From DASQEH01 sp963765725 (GTDB lineage: Bacteria > Actinomycetota > Actinomycetes > Propionibacteriales > Nocardioidaceae), in assembly GCA_963765725.1 (NCBI GenBank), contig CAVXXI010000003.1, forward strand, positions 310,001-374,000: DNA of 64,000 nt, read 5' to 3'. Position numbers and translations under genes: made by a program. The notes under the pieces were generated by a model. That model made no database searches, was not told the DNA's origin, and saw nothing but the letters and a program-made list of their open reading frames with translations. Below, in pieces: positions 16,808-25,290 of the stretch. The number at the start of each line of letters is the position of its first letter. The stretch's first letter is position 1.

Positions 16808-18310
16808 ATGACCGATGTCGGCGACCTCGTAAAGGCTTGGACCGAACTCGTCAACGACCTTCCGGCCAGCCACCGGGCCTGGCTCTCGGCGTCGCAGCCG
16901 GTGACGCTGCACGAGAACACCGCGATCGTCGCCGTCGCCGACGACTTCACGCGCAGCCAGCTGGAGACCCGGCTGAGGGCGCGCCTCGAGGACGCGCTGA
17001 GCCGCTCCCTCGGCCGTCCGGTCCGGCTGGCGGTCACCGTCGACTCCACGCTCATCGCCCCGGACCTGGCCGACCTCGACCTCGGCAGCCATCCCACTAC
17101 CGGCCTCGGGCCACCGTTCGACGACTCGGCCAACGGCCTGGCGCAGCCGGACCGGCCGGGCCTCAACGGAGCCGGCAACGGCTCCAATGGGTCCAATGGA
17201 GCGAACGGCTCCAACGGGTCCAACAGCGCGAACGGCTCCAACGGCGCCACGTCGTCGACGGCCAGCGCACGGGAAGCACGGCTCAACCCCAAGTACGTGT
17301 TCGAGACGTTCGTGATCGGCTCCTCGAACCGGTTCGCACACGCGGCGGCGGTCGCCGTCGCCGAGGCACCCGGCAAGGCGTACAACCCGCTGCTGATCTA
17401 CGGGGACTCCGGGCTCGGCAAGACCCACCTGCTGCACGCGATCGGGCACTACGTCCGCAGCCTGTTCAACGGCGTCAAAGTGCGCTACGTGAGCAGCGAG
17501 GAGTTCACCAACGACTTCATCAACGCGATCCGCGACGACCGGGCCGCCGGCTTCCAGCGTCGGTACCGCGACGTCGACGTGCTCCTGATCGACGACATCC
17601 AGTTCCTCGAGGGCAAGATCCAGACCCAGGAGGAGTTCTTCCACACGTTCAACACCCTCCACAACGCCAACAAGCAGATCGTCATCACGTCCGACCGTCC
17701 GCCCAAGCGGCTCGAGGCGCTCGAGGACCGGCTGCGCAACCGGTTCGAGTGGGGACTGATCACCGATGTCCAGCCGCCCGACCTCGAGACCCGGATCGCG
17801 ATCCTGCGCAAGAAGGCGGCCACCGAGCGACTCACGGCGCCACCGGACGTCCTCGAGTTCATCGCCAGCAAGATCCAGACCAACATCCGCGAGCTCGAGG
17901 GGGCACTGATCCGGGTCACCGCGTTCGCCAGCCTGAACCGCCAGCCCGTCGACCTCACCCTGGCCGAGATCGTCCTCAAGGACCTGATCCCCGAAGGCGG
18001 CGAGCCGGAGATCACCGCTGCCGTCATCATCGCGCAGACGGCCGCCTACTTCGGCTTGTCCATCGACGACCTTTGCGGCGCCAGTCGGAGCCGGGTCCTG
18101 GTCACGGCCCGCCAGATCGCGATGTACCTGTGCCGTGAGCTCACGGACCTGTCGCTGCCGAAGATCGGCCAGCAGTTCGGCGGCCGAGACCACACGACGG
18201 TCATGCACGCCGACCGCAAGATCCGGGTGCTGATGGCCGAGCGCCGCAGCGTGTACAACCAGGTACGGGAGCTGACCAACCGGATCAAGCAGCAAGCCCG
18301 CCAGCAGTGA
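16808..18310 (+). CDS. dnaA: Chromosomal replication initiator DnaA
   Basis: The 500-aa initiator has domain I (DVGDLVKAWTELVNDLPASH), a long low-complexity domain II rich in Asn-Gly-Ser repeats, the AAA+ domain with Walker A LIYGDSGLGKTHLLHAIGHY and Walker B VLLIDDIQFLEGK, and domain IV whose box-recognition signature is FGGRDHTTVMHADRKI. It opens oriC at 18311-18696. I preferred ATG 16808 over GTG 16793, since AGGTGAG at 16791 is then well placed as a ribosome-binding site. Confidence 0.97.
   Translation: MTDVGDLVKAWTELVNDLPASHRAWLSASQPVTLHENTAIVAVADDFTRSQLETRLRARLEDALSRSLGRPVRLAVTVDSTLIAPDLADLDLGSHPTTGLGPPFDDSANGLAQPDRPGLNGAGNGSNGSNGANGSNGSNSANGSNGATSSTASAREARLNPKYVFETFVIGSSNRFAHAAAVAVAEAPGKAYNPLLIYGDSGLGKTHLLHAIGHYVRSLFNGVKVRYVSSEEFTNDFINAIRDDRAAGFQRRYRDVDVLLIDDIQFLEGKIQTQEEFFHTFNTLHNANKQIVITSDRPPKRLEALEDRLRNRFEWGLITDVQPPDLETRIAILRKKAATERLTAPPDVLEFIASKIQTNIRELEGALIRVTAFASLNRQPVDLTLAEIVLKDLIPEGGEPEITAAVIIAQTAAYFGLSIDDLCGASRSRVLVTARQIAMYLCRELTDLSLPKIGQQFGGRDHTTVMHADRKIRVLMAERRSVYNQVRELTNRIKQQARQQ
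17158..17250 (+). repeat. Asn-Gly-Ser coding repeats in DnaA domain II
   Basis: About ten imperfect copies of a 9-base unit resembling AACGGCTCC encode NGSNGSNGANGSNGS-type sequence in the flexible linker between DnaA domains I and III. Such repeats expand and contract easily. Confidence 0.8.
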
Positions 18311-18696
18311 CGCAACGCAGCGACTCGGCTCCACTCCTCACAGCCTGGGGACAACACTGTGGATTCCGGCCGGCCCTCGTCGCGCTTCCTGTGGATAGCG
18401 GTGGGCACCACCGCGGCGACCCCGCTTACCGGCACCCGCTGTGCTCAGGTCGGCGGAGCGCTCTGCACATCCCGTGTGGACGACAACGTACCCCTGACCA
18501 GGCGCTTCTGTGGTTGTCCACAGCGCGCACAGACCCTATGGAGACGACGAGACGACAGTTGTAATGACAAGACGACAAAGATGCTCCGGCCCTCCCCTGG
18601 GGACAACGGGCCGACAAGGTCGAGGGCGACCTCGCCTCACCCGTCGAGGTCATGGCAGGATTCCACGCGAACCGTCAGGGCAGGAGGCACCGCATC
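18311..18696. other. oriC: dnaA-dnaN intergenic region with DnaA boxes
   Basis: This 386-base gap is the standard actinobacterial origin position. It contains one perfect DnaA box TTGTCCACA (18514-18522) and near matches TGGGGACAA (18346 and 18598), TGTGGATTC (18358), TGTGGATAG (18390) and TGTGGACGA (18475). The perfect box sits inside a 6-bp inverted repeat CTGTGG-TTGT-CCACAG (18508-18523). The least GC-rich stretch is about 18556-18583, next to repeated GACGA motifs, a candidate unwinding element. The dnaN promoter must also be here. Confidence 0.85.
18514..18522 (+). promoter_or_regulatory. DnaA box, perfect consensus (TTGTCCACA) in oriC
   Basis: Exact consensus 9-mer in the dnaA-dnaN gap. 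Degenerate boxes lie on both sides, making it the likely high-affinity anchor. Confidence 0.8.
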
Positions 18697-19842
18697 GTGA
18701 AGTTCCGGGTCGATCGTGACGTGCTGGCCGACGCCGTCGCCTGGACGGCCAGAAGCATCCCGACGCGCCCCGGCACCCTGCCGCAGCTGTCCGGAATCCT
18801 GGTGTCCACCGGTATCGACGGGCTCCAGCTCAGCGGCTTCGACTACGAGACCTCGGCCCAGGTCACGATCGCAGCCGATATCGCCGACGAGGGGCAGGTC
18901 CTCGTGTCGGGGCGGCTGCTCGCCGACATCGCCCGGGCGCTTCCCCGCCAGCCGGTCGACGTGGCTCTGGACGGCGCGAAGCTGGCGCTGACCTGCGGGA
19001 CGTCGCGCTTCAGCCTGCAGACCATGCCGGTGGAGGACTACCCGGCACTACCGGAGATGCCGGCCGTCATCGGGACCGTCGACTCCGGCGCGTTCTCCAC
19101 GGCCGTCGCGCAGGCGGTCACCGCGGCTGGCCGCGACGACATGCTGCCGGTGCTCACGGGGGTCAAGCTCGAGATCGAGGGCTCGAGACTGTCCCTGCTG
19201 GCGACCGACCGGTTCCGCCTGAGCCTGCGCGAGCTGGAATGGCGCCCGGTTCAGACCGATCTGTCCATCAGTGCCCTGGTTCCGGCACGTGTCCTGTCCG
19301 ACACCGCGAAGTCCCTCTCGGCCGACTCCGAGCTCAGCGTCGCGCTGGCCGGCTCCGGTGCCGGCGAGGGGTTGATCGGCTTCGAGTCGACGGCCGCGGG
19401 AAGCTCGCGGCGCACCACCACGCGGCTGATCGAGGGCGCGTTCCCGAACGTCCGTCAGCTCTTCCCGAACACATCCGACATCAGCGCCCAGGTCGACACG
19501 GCCGCGTTGATGGACTCGGTCAAGCGGGTGTCACTCGTGGCGGGACGCAACACCCCGATCCGGCTGGGCTTCACCGACGGCGCCGTAACGCTCGACGCCG
19601 GTAACGGCGAGGAGGCGCAGGCGACCGAGTCCCTCGAGTCGACGCTGGCCGGTGACGACATCTCCATCGGGTTCAACCCGTCGTATCTCCTCGATGGCCT
19701 GGGTGCCATCGCCGGGTCGCACGTCCACATCTCGATGACGCAGCCGGGTCGCCCGGCGGCCTTCGCGGGGCTGGAGGGCACGGACGGCCAGCCCGACCTG
19801 AGCTTCCGCTATCTGCTGATGCCGCTGCGCATGCAGGGCTGA
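18697..19842 (+). CDS. dnaN: DNA polymerase III sliding clamp (beta subunit)
   Basis: The 381-aa protein is the ring-shaped processivity clamp. It starts (M)KFRVDRDVLADAVAWTARSI and shows three repeated beta-clamp folds, e.g. LLATDRFRLSLRELEW in the second, and ends with the conserved RYLLMPLRM tail. GTG 18697 is preceded by AGGAGG at 18682-18687 and gives the family N-terminus; the upstream in-frame ATG at 18652 would add an unrelated basic stretch. It is the first gene to the right of oriC. Confidence 0.96.
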   Translation: MKFRVDRDVLADAVAWTARSIPTRPGTLPQLSGILVSTGIDGLQLSGFDYETSAQVTIAADIADEGQVLVSGRLLADIARALPRQPVDVALDGAKLALTCGTSRFSLQTMPVEDYPALPEMPAVIGTVDSGAFSTAVAQAVTAAGRDDMLPVLTGVKLEIEGSRLSLLATDRFRLSLRELEWRPVQTDLSISALVPARVLSDTAKSLSADSELSVALAGSGAGEGLIGFESTAAGSSRRTTTRLIEGAFPNVRQLFPNTSDISAQVDTAALMDSVKRVSLVAGRNTPIRLGFTDGAVTLDAGNGEEAQATESLESTLAGDDISIGFNPSYLLDGLGAIAGSHVHISMTQPGRPAAFAGLEGTDGQPDLSFRYLLMPLRMQG

Positions 19843-19921
19843 GCGGGCCGACCCGCGGCAGCCGGGCCATAATCGCTGCCGTACCCGGAATCCCCCGTAC
19901 ACAGACCCGAAAGGACGCGCG

Positions 19922-20824
19922 ATGGAGATCGGACTCATTGGCCTGGGCAAGATGGGCGGCAACATGCGGGAGCGGTTGCGCAAGGACGGTCACACGGTCG
20001 TCGGATTCGATCACAACCCCGACATCAGCGACGTCGGGTCGCTCGAGGAGCTCGTGTCCGCGCTGCCGTCCCCGAAGGTGGTCTGGGTCATGGTGCCGGC
20101 CGGCGACGCGACTCGCCAGACGATCAGCCAGCTCAACGAACTGCTCGGCGAGGGAGACATCGTGGTCGACGGCGGGAACTCCCGCTGGACCGACGACAAG
20201 CAGAACGGCGCCATGCTCGCCGACAAGGGGATCGGGTTCATCGACTGCGGCGTCTCGGGCGGCGTCTGGGGCCTGGAAGTCGGCTATGCGCTGATGTGCG
20301 GCGGGAGCAAGGACGATGTGACGGTGCTGCAGCCGGTGTTCGACTCCCTGAAACCCGAAGGCGAGTTCGGTTTCGTGCACGCGGGCGACATCGGCGCCGG
20401 CCACTTCGCGAAGATGGTCCACAACGGCATCGAGTACGCCATCATGCAGGCCTACGCCGAGGGCTGGGAGCTGCTCCGGAAGGTGGAGGTCGTCGACAAC
20501 GTCACCGAGGTCTTCGACTCGTGGCGTGCCGGCACCGTCATCCGGTCGTGGCTGCTCGACCTTCTCGTTGCCGCGCTGCAGGACGACGACAAGCTCGATC
20601 ACATCGCCGGGTACGCCGAGGATTCCGGCGAGGGCCGCTGGACCGTGGAGGCGGCCATCGACAACGCTGTCCCGCTGCCGGCGATCACGGCGGCGCTCTT
20701 CGCGCGCTTCTCGTCGCGGCAGGAGGAGTCCCCGGCGATGAAGGCGATCGCGGCGATGCGCAACCAGTTCGGCGGGCACGCGGTACGGGCCGTCCAGGAC
20801 ACCACCCAGCCGCTGACGCCGTAG
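19922..20824 (+). CDS. gnd: 6-phosphogluconate dehydrogenase, decarboxylating (short type)
   Basis: The 300-aa enzyme has an N-terminal dinucleotide fold MEIGLIGLGKMGGNMRERL, VVDGGNSRWTDDKQN and the catalytic Lys region GHFAKMVHNGIEYAIMQAYA. It oxidises 6-phosphogluconate to ribulose 5-phosphate in the pentose phosphate pathway. At 300 aa it belongs to the short (often NAD-using) branch. Its position between dnaN and recF is conserved in many actinobacteria. Cofactor choice is inferred, not proven. Confidence 0.93.
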   Translation: MEIGLIGLGKMGGNMRERLRKDGHTVVGFDHNPDISDVGSLEELVSALPSPKVVWVMVPAGDATRQTISQLNELLGEGDIVVDGGNSRWTDDKQNGAMLADKGIGFIDCGVSGGVWGLEVGYALMCGGSKDDVTVLQPVFDSLKPEGEFGFVHAGDIGAGHFAKMVHNGIEYAIMQAYAEGWELLRKVEVVDNVTEVFDSWRAGTVIRSWLLDLLVAALQDDDKLDHIAGYAEDSGEGRWTVEAAIDNAVPLPAITAALFARFSSRQEESPAMKAIAAMRNQFGGHAVRAVQDTTQPLTP

Positions 20825-20833
20825 CGCCGCCTC

Positions 20834-21976
20834 GTGCATGTGTCGCGCCTGTCCCTGACCGACTTCCGGTCGTACGAACAGGTGTCGGTCGACCTGCCGT
20901 CGGGGGTGTCGGCGCTCATCGGCCCCAACGGGCAGGGCAAGACGAACCTCGTCGAGGCGATCGACTACGTCGCGACCCAGTCGTCGCACCGGGTGGCCAG
21001 CGACCAACCGCTGGTACGCCACGGTGCCGAGCAGGCGATCGTGCGCGCGACCGTGCAGCGCGACCTCCGCGAGGCGCTCATCGAGATCCAGATCAACCCT
21101 GGTCGTGCGAACCGGGCACGACTGAACCGAGCGGACGTGCCGAGGCCTAGGGAGGTGCTCGGGATACTTCGTACGGTGGTGTTCGCGCCGGACGACCTCG
21201 AGCTGGTGAAGGGAGACCCGGCCGGTAGGCGCCGGTTCCTCGATGACCTGCTGGTGATCCGCCAGCCCCGGTTCGCGGGGGTCCGCAGCGACTACGACCG
21301 GGTGCTGAGGCAGCGCAGTACCTTGCTCAAGACGGCGCGAAGCAGGAGCTTCGGTGCCTCCGGCGACGGGCCGCTGGCGACGTTGGAGGTCTGGGACGCC
21401 CACCTGGCGCGAACTGGCGCGGAGCTGCTCGCCGCCCGCCTCGAGCTCGTCGACGCGCTGGCCCCCCATGTCGCCCGCCACTACGGTGACCTGGCGGGTG
21501 CCATCCCCAAGCCGTCGGGAGGCAATGACGCGACGCTGCACTACCGCCCGTCGCTCGAGATCGGCGACGCGACCGACCGGTCGGAGCTGACGGAGCTGCT
21601 GCTGGCGGAGGTGCTCCGCCGGCGCGCCGAGGAGCTCGAGCGGGGGCTGACGCTCGTCGGCCCCCATCGCGACGACCTCGTGCTCAGCCTGGGCGACCTC
21701 CCGGCGAAGGGGTACTCGAGCCATGGGGAGTCGTGGTCGCTGGCGCTGGCGCTGAAGCTGGCGGCGTTCGAGCTCCTTCGCGCCGACGGCGACGACCCGG
21801 TGCTGATCCTCGACGACGTCTTCGCCGAGCTCGACGACTCCAGGAGCGGCCGGCTCGCCAAGCTCGTCGCGCAGACCCAGCAGGTGCTCGTGACGGCGGC
21901 GGTACTCGGTGACGTGCCCGCCGATCTGGTGAGTGCGCGGTTCGACGTCAGGGAAGGGGAAGTGGCGCGTGTCTGA
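20834..21976 (+). CDS. recF: DNA replication and repair protein RecF
   Basis: The 380-aa SMC-like ATPase starts (M)HVSRLSLTDFRSYEQVSV, with Walker A ALIGPNGQGKTNLVEAIDY, an ABC-type signature region LTLVGPHRDDLVL and Walker B DDPVLILDDVFAELDDSR. RecF loads RecA at single-strand gaps. Start GTG 20834 lies 9 bases after gnd. Its 3' end overlaps the next gene by 8 bases. Confidence 0.95.
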   Translation: MHVSRLSLTDFRSYEQVSVDLPSGVSALIGPNGQGKTNLVEAIDYVATQSSHRVASDQPLVRHGAEQAIVRATVQRDLREALIEIQINPGRANRARLNRADVPRPREVLGILRTVVFAPDDLELVKGDPAGRRRFLDDLLVIRQPRFAGVRSDYDRVLRQRSTLLKTARSRSFGASGDGPLATLEVWDAHLARTGAELLAARLELVDALAPHVARHYGDLAGAIPKPSGGNDATLHYRPSLEIGDATDRSELTELLLAEVLRRRAEELERGLTLVGPHRDDLVLSLGDLPAKGYSSHGESWSLALALKLAAFELLRADGDDPVLILDDVFAELDDSRSGRLAKLVAQTQQVLVTAAVLGDVPADLVSARFDVREGEVARV

Positions 21977-22517
21977 CGACGGCTCGGCGAGCGGACCGGA
22001 GCCGGCTTCGGCGTCCGGCGGGCACGACCGCAGCGGACTGGAGCTGGCCCGCTCGGTGGCGACGGCGATCCGGGAGCTGTCGAAGAAGCGCCCGAAGCAG
22101 CTTCCGCGCGGCCGGCGCTGGTCGTCGCCGGCCGAGATGTCCGGCGCTCACCCCGACGGGCGCGACCCGACCCCGCTCGGGTCCGCGGTCGACAAGCTGG
22201 TCGCCGAGAGCGGCTGGAGCACCGACGTCGCCGTGCACGCCGTGTTCGGCCGCTGGTCCCTCATCGTCGGCCCGGACGTCGCCTCGCACTGCACACCGGA
22301 GACCTTCGCCGACGGGATGCTCCGGGTCCGTACCGACTCGACCGCGTGGGCGACACAGCTGAGACTCCTGGCGCCGACGGTCGTGCGCCGATTGAACGAG
22401 GAGCTCGGTCACGGCACGGTGCTGCGCGTCGACGTGTCCGGTCCTGACGGACCATCGTGGCGCAGAGGGCGACGGTCGGTCCGCGACGGGCGTGGCCCGC
22501 GGGACACGTACGGGTAA
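21969..22517 (+). CDS. DUF721/DciA-like protein
   Basis: The 182-aa protein belongs to the DUF721 family that follows recF in actinobacteria. The conserved part reads ELSKKRPKQLPRGRRWSSPA, then a DciA-like fold VHAVFGRWSLIVGPDVASHC and STAWATQLRLLAPTVV. DciA proteins load replicative helicase in many bacteria, so a replication role is plausible for this relative. Start GTG 21969, with GGAAGGGGAAG upstream, overlaps recF by 8 bases. The N-terminal 20 residues are low-complexity. Confidence 0.88.
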   Translation: MSDDGSASGPEPASASGGHDRSGLELARSVATAIRELSKKRPKQLPRGRRWSSPAEMSGAHPDGRDPTPLGSAVDKLVAESGWSTDVAVHAVFGRWSLIVGPDVASHCTPETFADGMLRVRTDSTAWATQLRLLAPTVVRRLNEELGHGTVLRVDVSGPDGPSWRRGRRSVRDGRGPRDTYG

Positions 22518-23051
22518 GAGTGTGCGCGGCGGCGGACGTCGAAAGGATTCGGCGTTCGGGTAGCCACATCGCCCTCACCCTCGGACCTTGCTGGTGAACC
22601 GCAGCGAGAGGTACGCCGTCCCGAGTGCCCCCGGGGCCTCCTGATGCCCGTCGTCGACCTGCGGCCCTTCGCAGGTTCCGGGCCGATCCGGGCCGCCGGT
22701 TTGCCGGGATTTCGGTGCAGCGGGCTTATGGGGAGCTTGCGTCGGGGCTGCGAAGGGCTGCAGACGGGGCTACCGGGCCGCTGAGGGGCATCGTTGGCAC
22801 TTTTGTCCCCCACAAGCGGGCGCTGAAGTGCCGCTAACGGGCTGTCAGCGCCTATACTAGGAGGTGACGACAAGGCCGCTCGCTCGTCGGAATGTGCAGG
22901 TTCTGCAACGCCGCCCGGAAGGCGGCAGACGTTCCGGCAGGCGGTCTTTTTGCTGACAAGGTCAAGGCAGGTCGACGAGGGCCCGACGCCCCAGCCGTGA
23001 CCGATGACATGGCCCCGCCCCGGGAGCTGCCGAGATCTGGAGGTCCGCCGA
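22518..23051. promoter_or_regulatory. DUF721-gyrB intergenic region with gyrB promoter and structured leader
   Basis: In this 534-base gap I see no convincing protein gene. A TATACT hexamer at 22853-22858 is a good -10 element, without a clear -35. Downstream lies a leader of about 190 bases with several mutually exclusive stems (see the separate hairpin entry). GGAGG at 23039-23043 is the gyrB ribosome-binding site. The 22518-22840 part is G-rich and shows nothing recognisable. Confidence 0.6.
22910..22951 (+). terminator. Possible attenuator hairpins with T-run in gyrB leader
   Basis: GCCGCC (22910) pairs with GGCGGC (22921) around CGGAA; CCGGAA (22915) can instead pair with TTCCGG (22932); and CCGCC (22911) can pair with GGCGG (22940), which is followed directly by TCTTTTT. 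This is the layout of a terminator/antiterminator switch. The only support is base pairing by eye. Confidence 0.4.
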
Positions 23052-25229
23052 GTGAGCCTCGACGATGACGAACTGACGCCGACGACCACGCTCGACGGCC
23101 ACGACCCGATCCCCGACGGCCCCCCGATCCCTGTCGAGGGCGCCGCGCGGGCGCTCGACAGTGGCGGTGAGCCCCCCGTCGTCGCGGTGCCCGGGGTCGA
23201 CGACGCGGTGGTCCCGGTCTACGACGCGTCGGCGATCACCGTCCTCGAGGGCCTCGAGGCTGTGCGCAAGCGGCCCGGCATGTACATCGGCTCTACCGGT
23301 GAGCGAGGCCTGCACCACCTGGTCTGGGAGGTCGTCGACAACTCCGTCGACGAGGCGCTCGCTGGCTACTGCGACCGTATCGACGTGGCTCTGCTCGCCG
23401 ACGGCGGCGTCCGGGTGTCCGACAACGGCCGCGGCATCCCGGTCGACGAGCACCCGATCGAGAAGATCTCCGCCCTGACCGTGGTGTTGACCGTGCTCCA
23501 CGCGGGCGGCAAGTTCGGCGGCAGCGGCTACAAGGTGTCGGGCGGGCTGCACGGCGTCGGCCTGAGCGTCGTCAACGCGTTGAGCGAGCGGCTCACCGTG
23601 TCGGTGAAGCGCGACGGCTACCGCTGGGAGCAGTCGTTCGTCTACGGCGTCCCGACGGGCCCGCTCGAGCGTCACGAGGAGACCGACGAGACGGGCACCA
23701 CCACGACCTACTGGGCGAGCACCACGATCTTCGAGACGACCGAGTACTCCTTCGAGACCATCGCCAGCCGCTTCCGCGAGTACGCGTTCCTCAACAAGGG
23801 CCTCGAGATCGTCGTACGCGACGAGCGCCCTGCGTACGCCGCCGGTGTCGCCGACGCCGTCGCCGACCCGACGGTCCCGCGATCGGTCGACGGCGGGCCT
23901 GACGGCATCCACGGCGACGAGTCGGTGGTCGAGCGCCGCTTCCGCTATGACGGCGGCCTCGTCGACTACGTCAACCACCTGAACTCGACGAAGGAGCCGG
24001 CCCACCGCAGCATCATCGCCTTCGAGGCCGTCAACGACGACGTCGGTAGCAGCCTCGAGGTGGCGATGCAGTGGAACACGAGCTTCACCGAGTCGGTGCA
24101 CACGTTCGCCAACACCATCAACACCCACGAGGGTGGTACGCACGAGGAAGGCTTCCGCTCGGCGCTGACCACGACCGTGAACAACTGGGCCGAGGAGTGG
24201 GGGCTGATCAAGAAGCGTGAGGACCGCCTCTCTGGCGACGATGTCAGGGAGGGTCTCACCGCGATCATCTCCATCAAGATGCGCAACCCGCAGTTCGAGG
24301 GGCAGACGAAGACGAAGCTCGGCAACACCGAGGCCCGGTCGTTCGTGCAGAAGGTGGTCAACGACCAGCTCGGAGAGTGGTTCGAGAAGAACCCCGGCGA
24401 GGGGCGAGACATCATCCGCAAGTCGATCGCCGCCGCCACGGCGCGGATGGCGGCACGTAAGGCCCGCGACCTCGCGCGCAGCCGCAAGGGGTTGCTGGGC
24501 GGAGGCGGCCTGCCTGGCAAGCTGTCGGACTGCCAGTCCACCGACCCCGAGGAGTGCGAGGTCTTCATCGTCGAGGGCGACTCGGCGGGGGGATCCGCCC
24601 GGCAGGGCCGCGACCCTCGGGTACAGGCGATCCTGCCGATCCGGGGCAAGATCCTCAACGTCGAGAAGGCCCGGATCGACCGCGTGCTCGCCAACACCGA
24701 GGTCCAGGCCATCATCTCGGCGCTCGGGACGGGTATCCAAGACGACTTCGACACCGACAAGCTGCGCTATCACAAGATCGTGATGATGGCCGACGCCGAC
24801 GTCGACGGCCACCACATCCAGACGCTGCTGCTGACCCTGCTGTTCCGGTTCATGCGGCCGCTCATCGAGGGGGGCTTCGTGTACATGGCCCGCCCGCCGC
24901 TGTACAAGCTGAAGTGGAACAGCCCGGCCGCGCACGAGTACGTCTACTCCGACCGCGAGCGCGACGTGCTGATCGACGCCGGGCAGGCGGCGGGCAAGAA
25001 GCTGCCGAAGGACAACCCGATCCAGCGGTACAAGGGGCTCGGCGAGATGAACGCCGAAGAGCTCTGGGACACCACGATGGACCCTGACAACAGGGTGCTG
25101 TCGCAGGTGACCCTCGACGATGCTGCGCAGGCCGACGAAATCTTCTCCATCTTGATGGGTGAGGACGTCGAGCAGCGACGCTCGTTCATCCAGCGCAACG
25201 CCAAGGACGTCCGGTTCCTCGACATCTGA
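23052..25229 (+). CDS. gyrB: DNA gyrase subunit B
   Basis: The 725-aa ATPase subunit has the GHKL domain (EVVDNSVDEALAGY, DNGRGIPVDEHP, SGGLHGVGLSVVNALS) and the TOPRIM domain (FIVEGDSAGGSARQGRDPR, ADADVDGHHIQTLLLT), ending KDVRFLDI. With GyrA it introduces negative supercoils. An N-terminal extension of about 55 residues, rich in Asp and Pro, precedes the conserved ITVLEGLEAVRKRPGMYIG. Start GTG 23052 follows GGAGG at 23039-23043. It lies 61 bases upstream of gyrA and they are likely one operon. Confidence 0.97.
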   Translation: MSLDDDELTPTTTLDGHDPIPDGPPIPVEGAARALDSGGEPPVVAVPGVDDAVVPVYDASAITVLEGLEAVRKRPGMYIGSTGERGLHHLVWEVVDNSVDEALAGYCDRIDVALLADGGVRVSDNGRGIPVDEHPIEKISALTVVLTVLHAGGKFGGSGYKVSGGLHGVGLSVVNALSERLTVSVKRDGYRWEQSFVYGVPTGPLERHEETDETGTTTTYWASTTIFETTEYSFETIASRFREYAFLNKGLEIVVRDERPAYAAGVADAVADPTVPRSVDGGPDGIHGDESVVERRFRYDGGLVDYVNHLNSTKEPAHRSIIAFEAVNDDVGSSLEVAMQWNTSFTESVHTFANTINTHEGGTHEEGFRSALTTTVNNWAEEWGLIKKREDRLSGDDVREGLTAIISIKMRNPQFEGQTKTKLGNTEARSFVQKVVNDQLGEWFEKNPGEGRDIIRKSIAAATARMAARKARDLARSRKGLLGGGGLPGKLSDCQSTDPEECEVFIVEGDSAGGSARQGRDPRVQAILPIRGKILNVEKARIDRVLANTEVQAIISALGTGIQDDFDTDKLRYHKIVMMADADVDGHHIQTLLLTLLFRFMRPLIEGGFVYMARPPLYKLKWNSPAAHEYVYSDRERDVLIDAGQAAGKKLPKDNPIQRYKGLGEMNAEELWDTTMDPDNRVLSQVTLDDAAQADEIFSILMGEDVEQRRSFIQRNAKDVRFLDI

Positions 25230-25290
25230 GGCCGAGACCGGGATCGGCGGCACCTGCTCGACCGTTCCCGCGTGAAGAGAGGAGTCACCG

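Noticed and set aside
22643..22783. 46-codon frame MPVVDLRPFAGSGPIRA upstream of gyrB
   Set aside because: No ribosome-binding site, composition like random high-GC sequence, and no recognisable motif.
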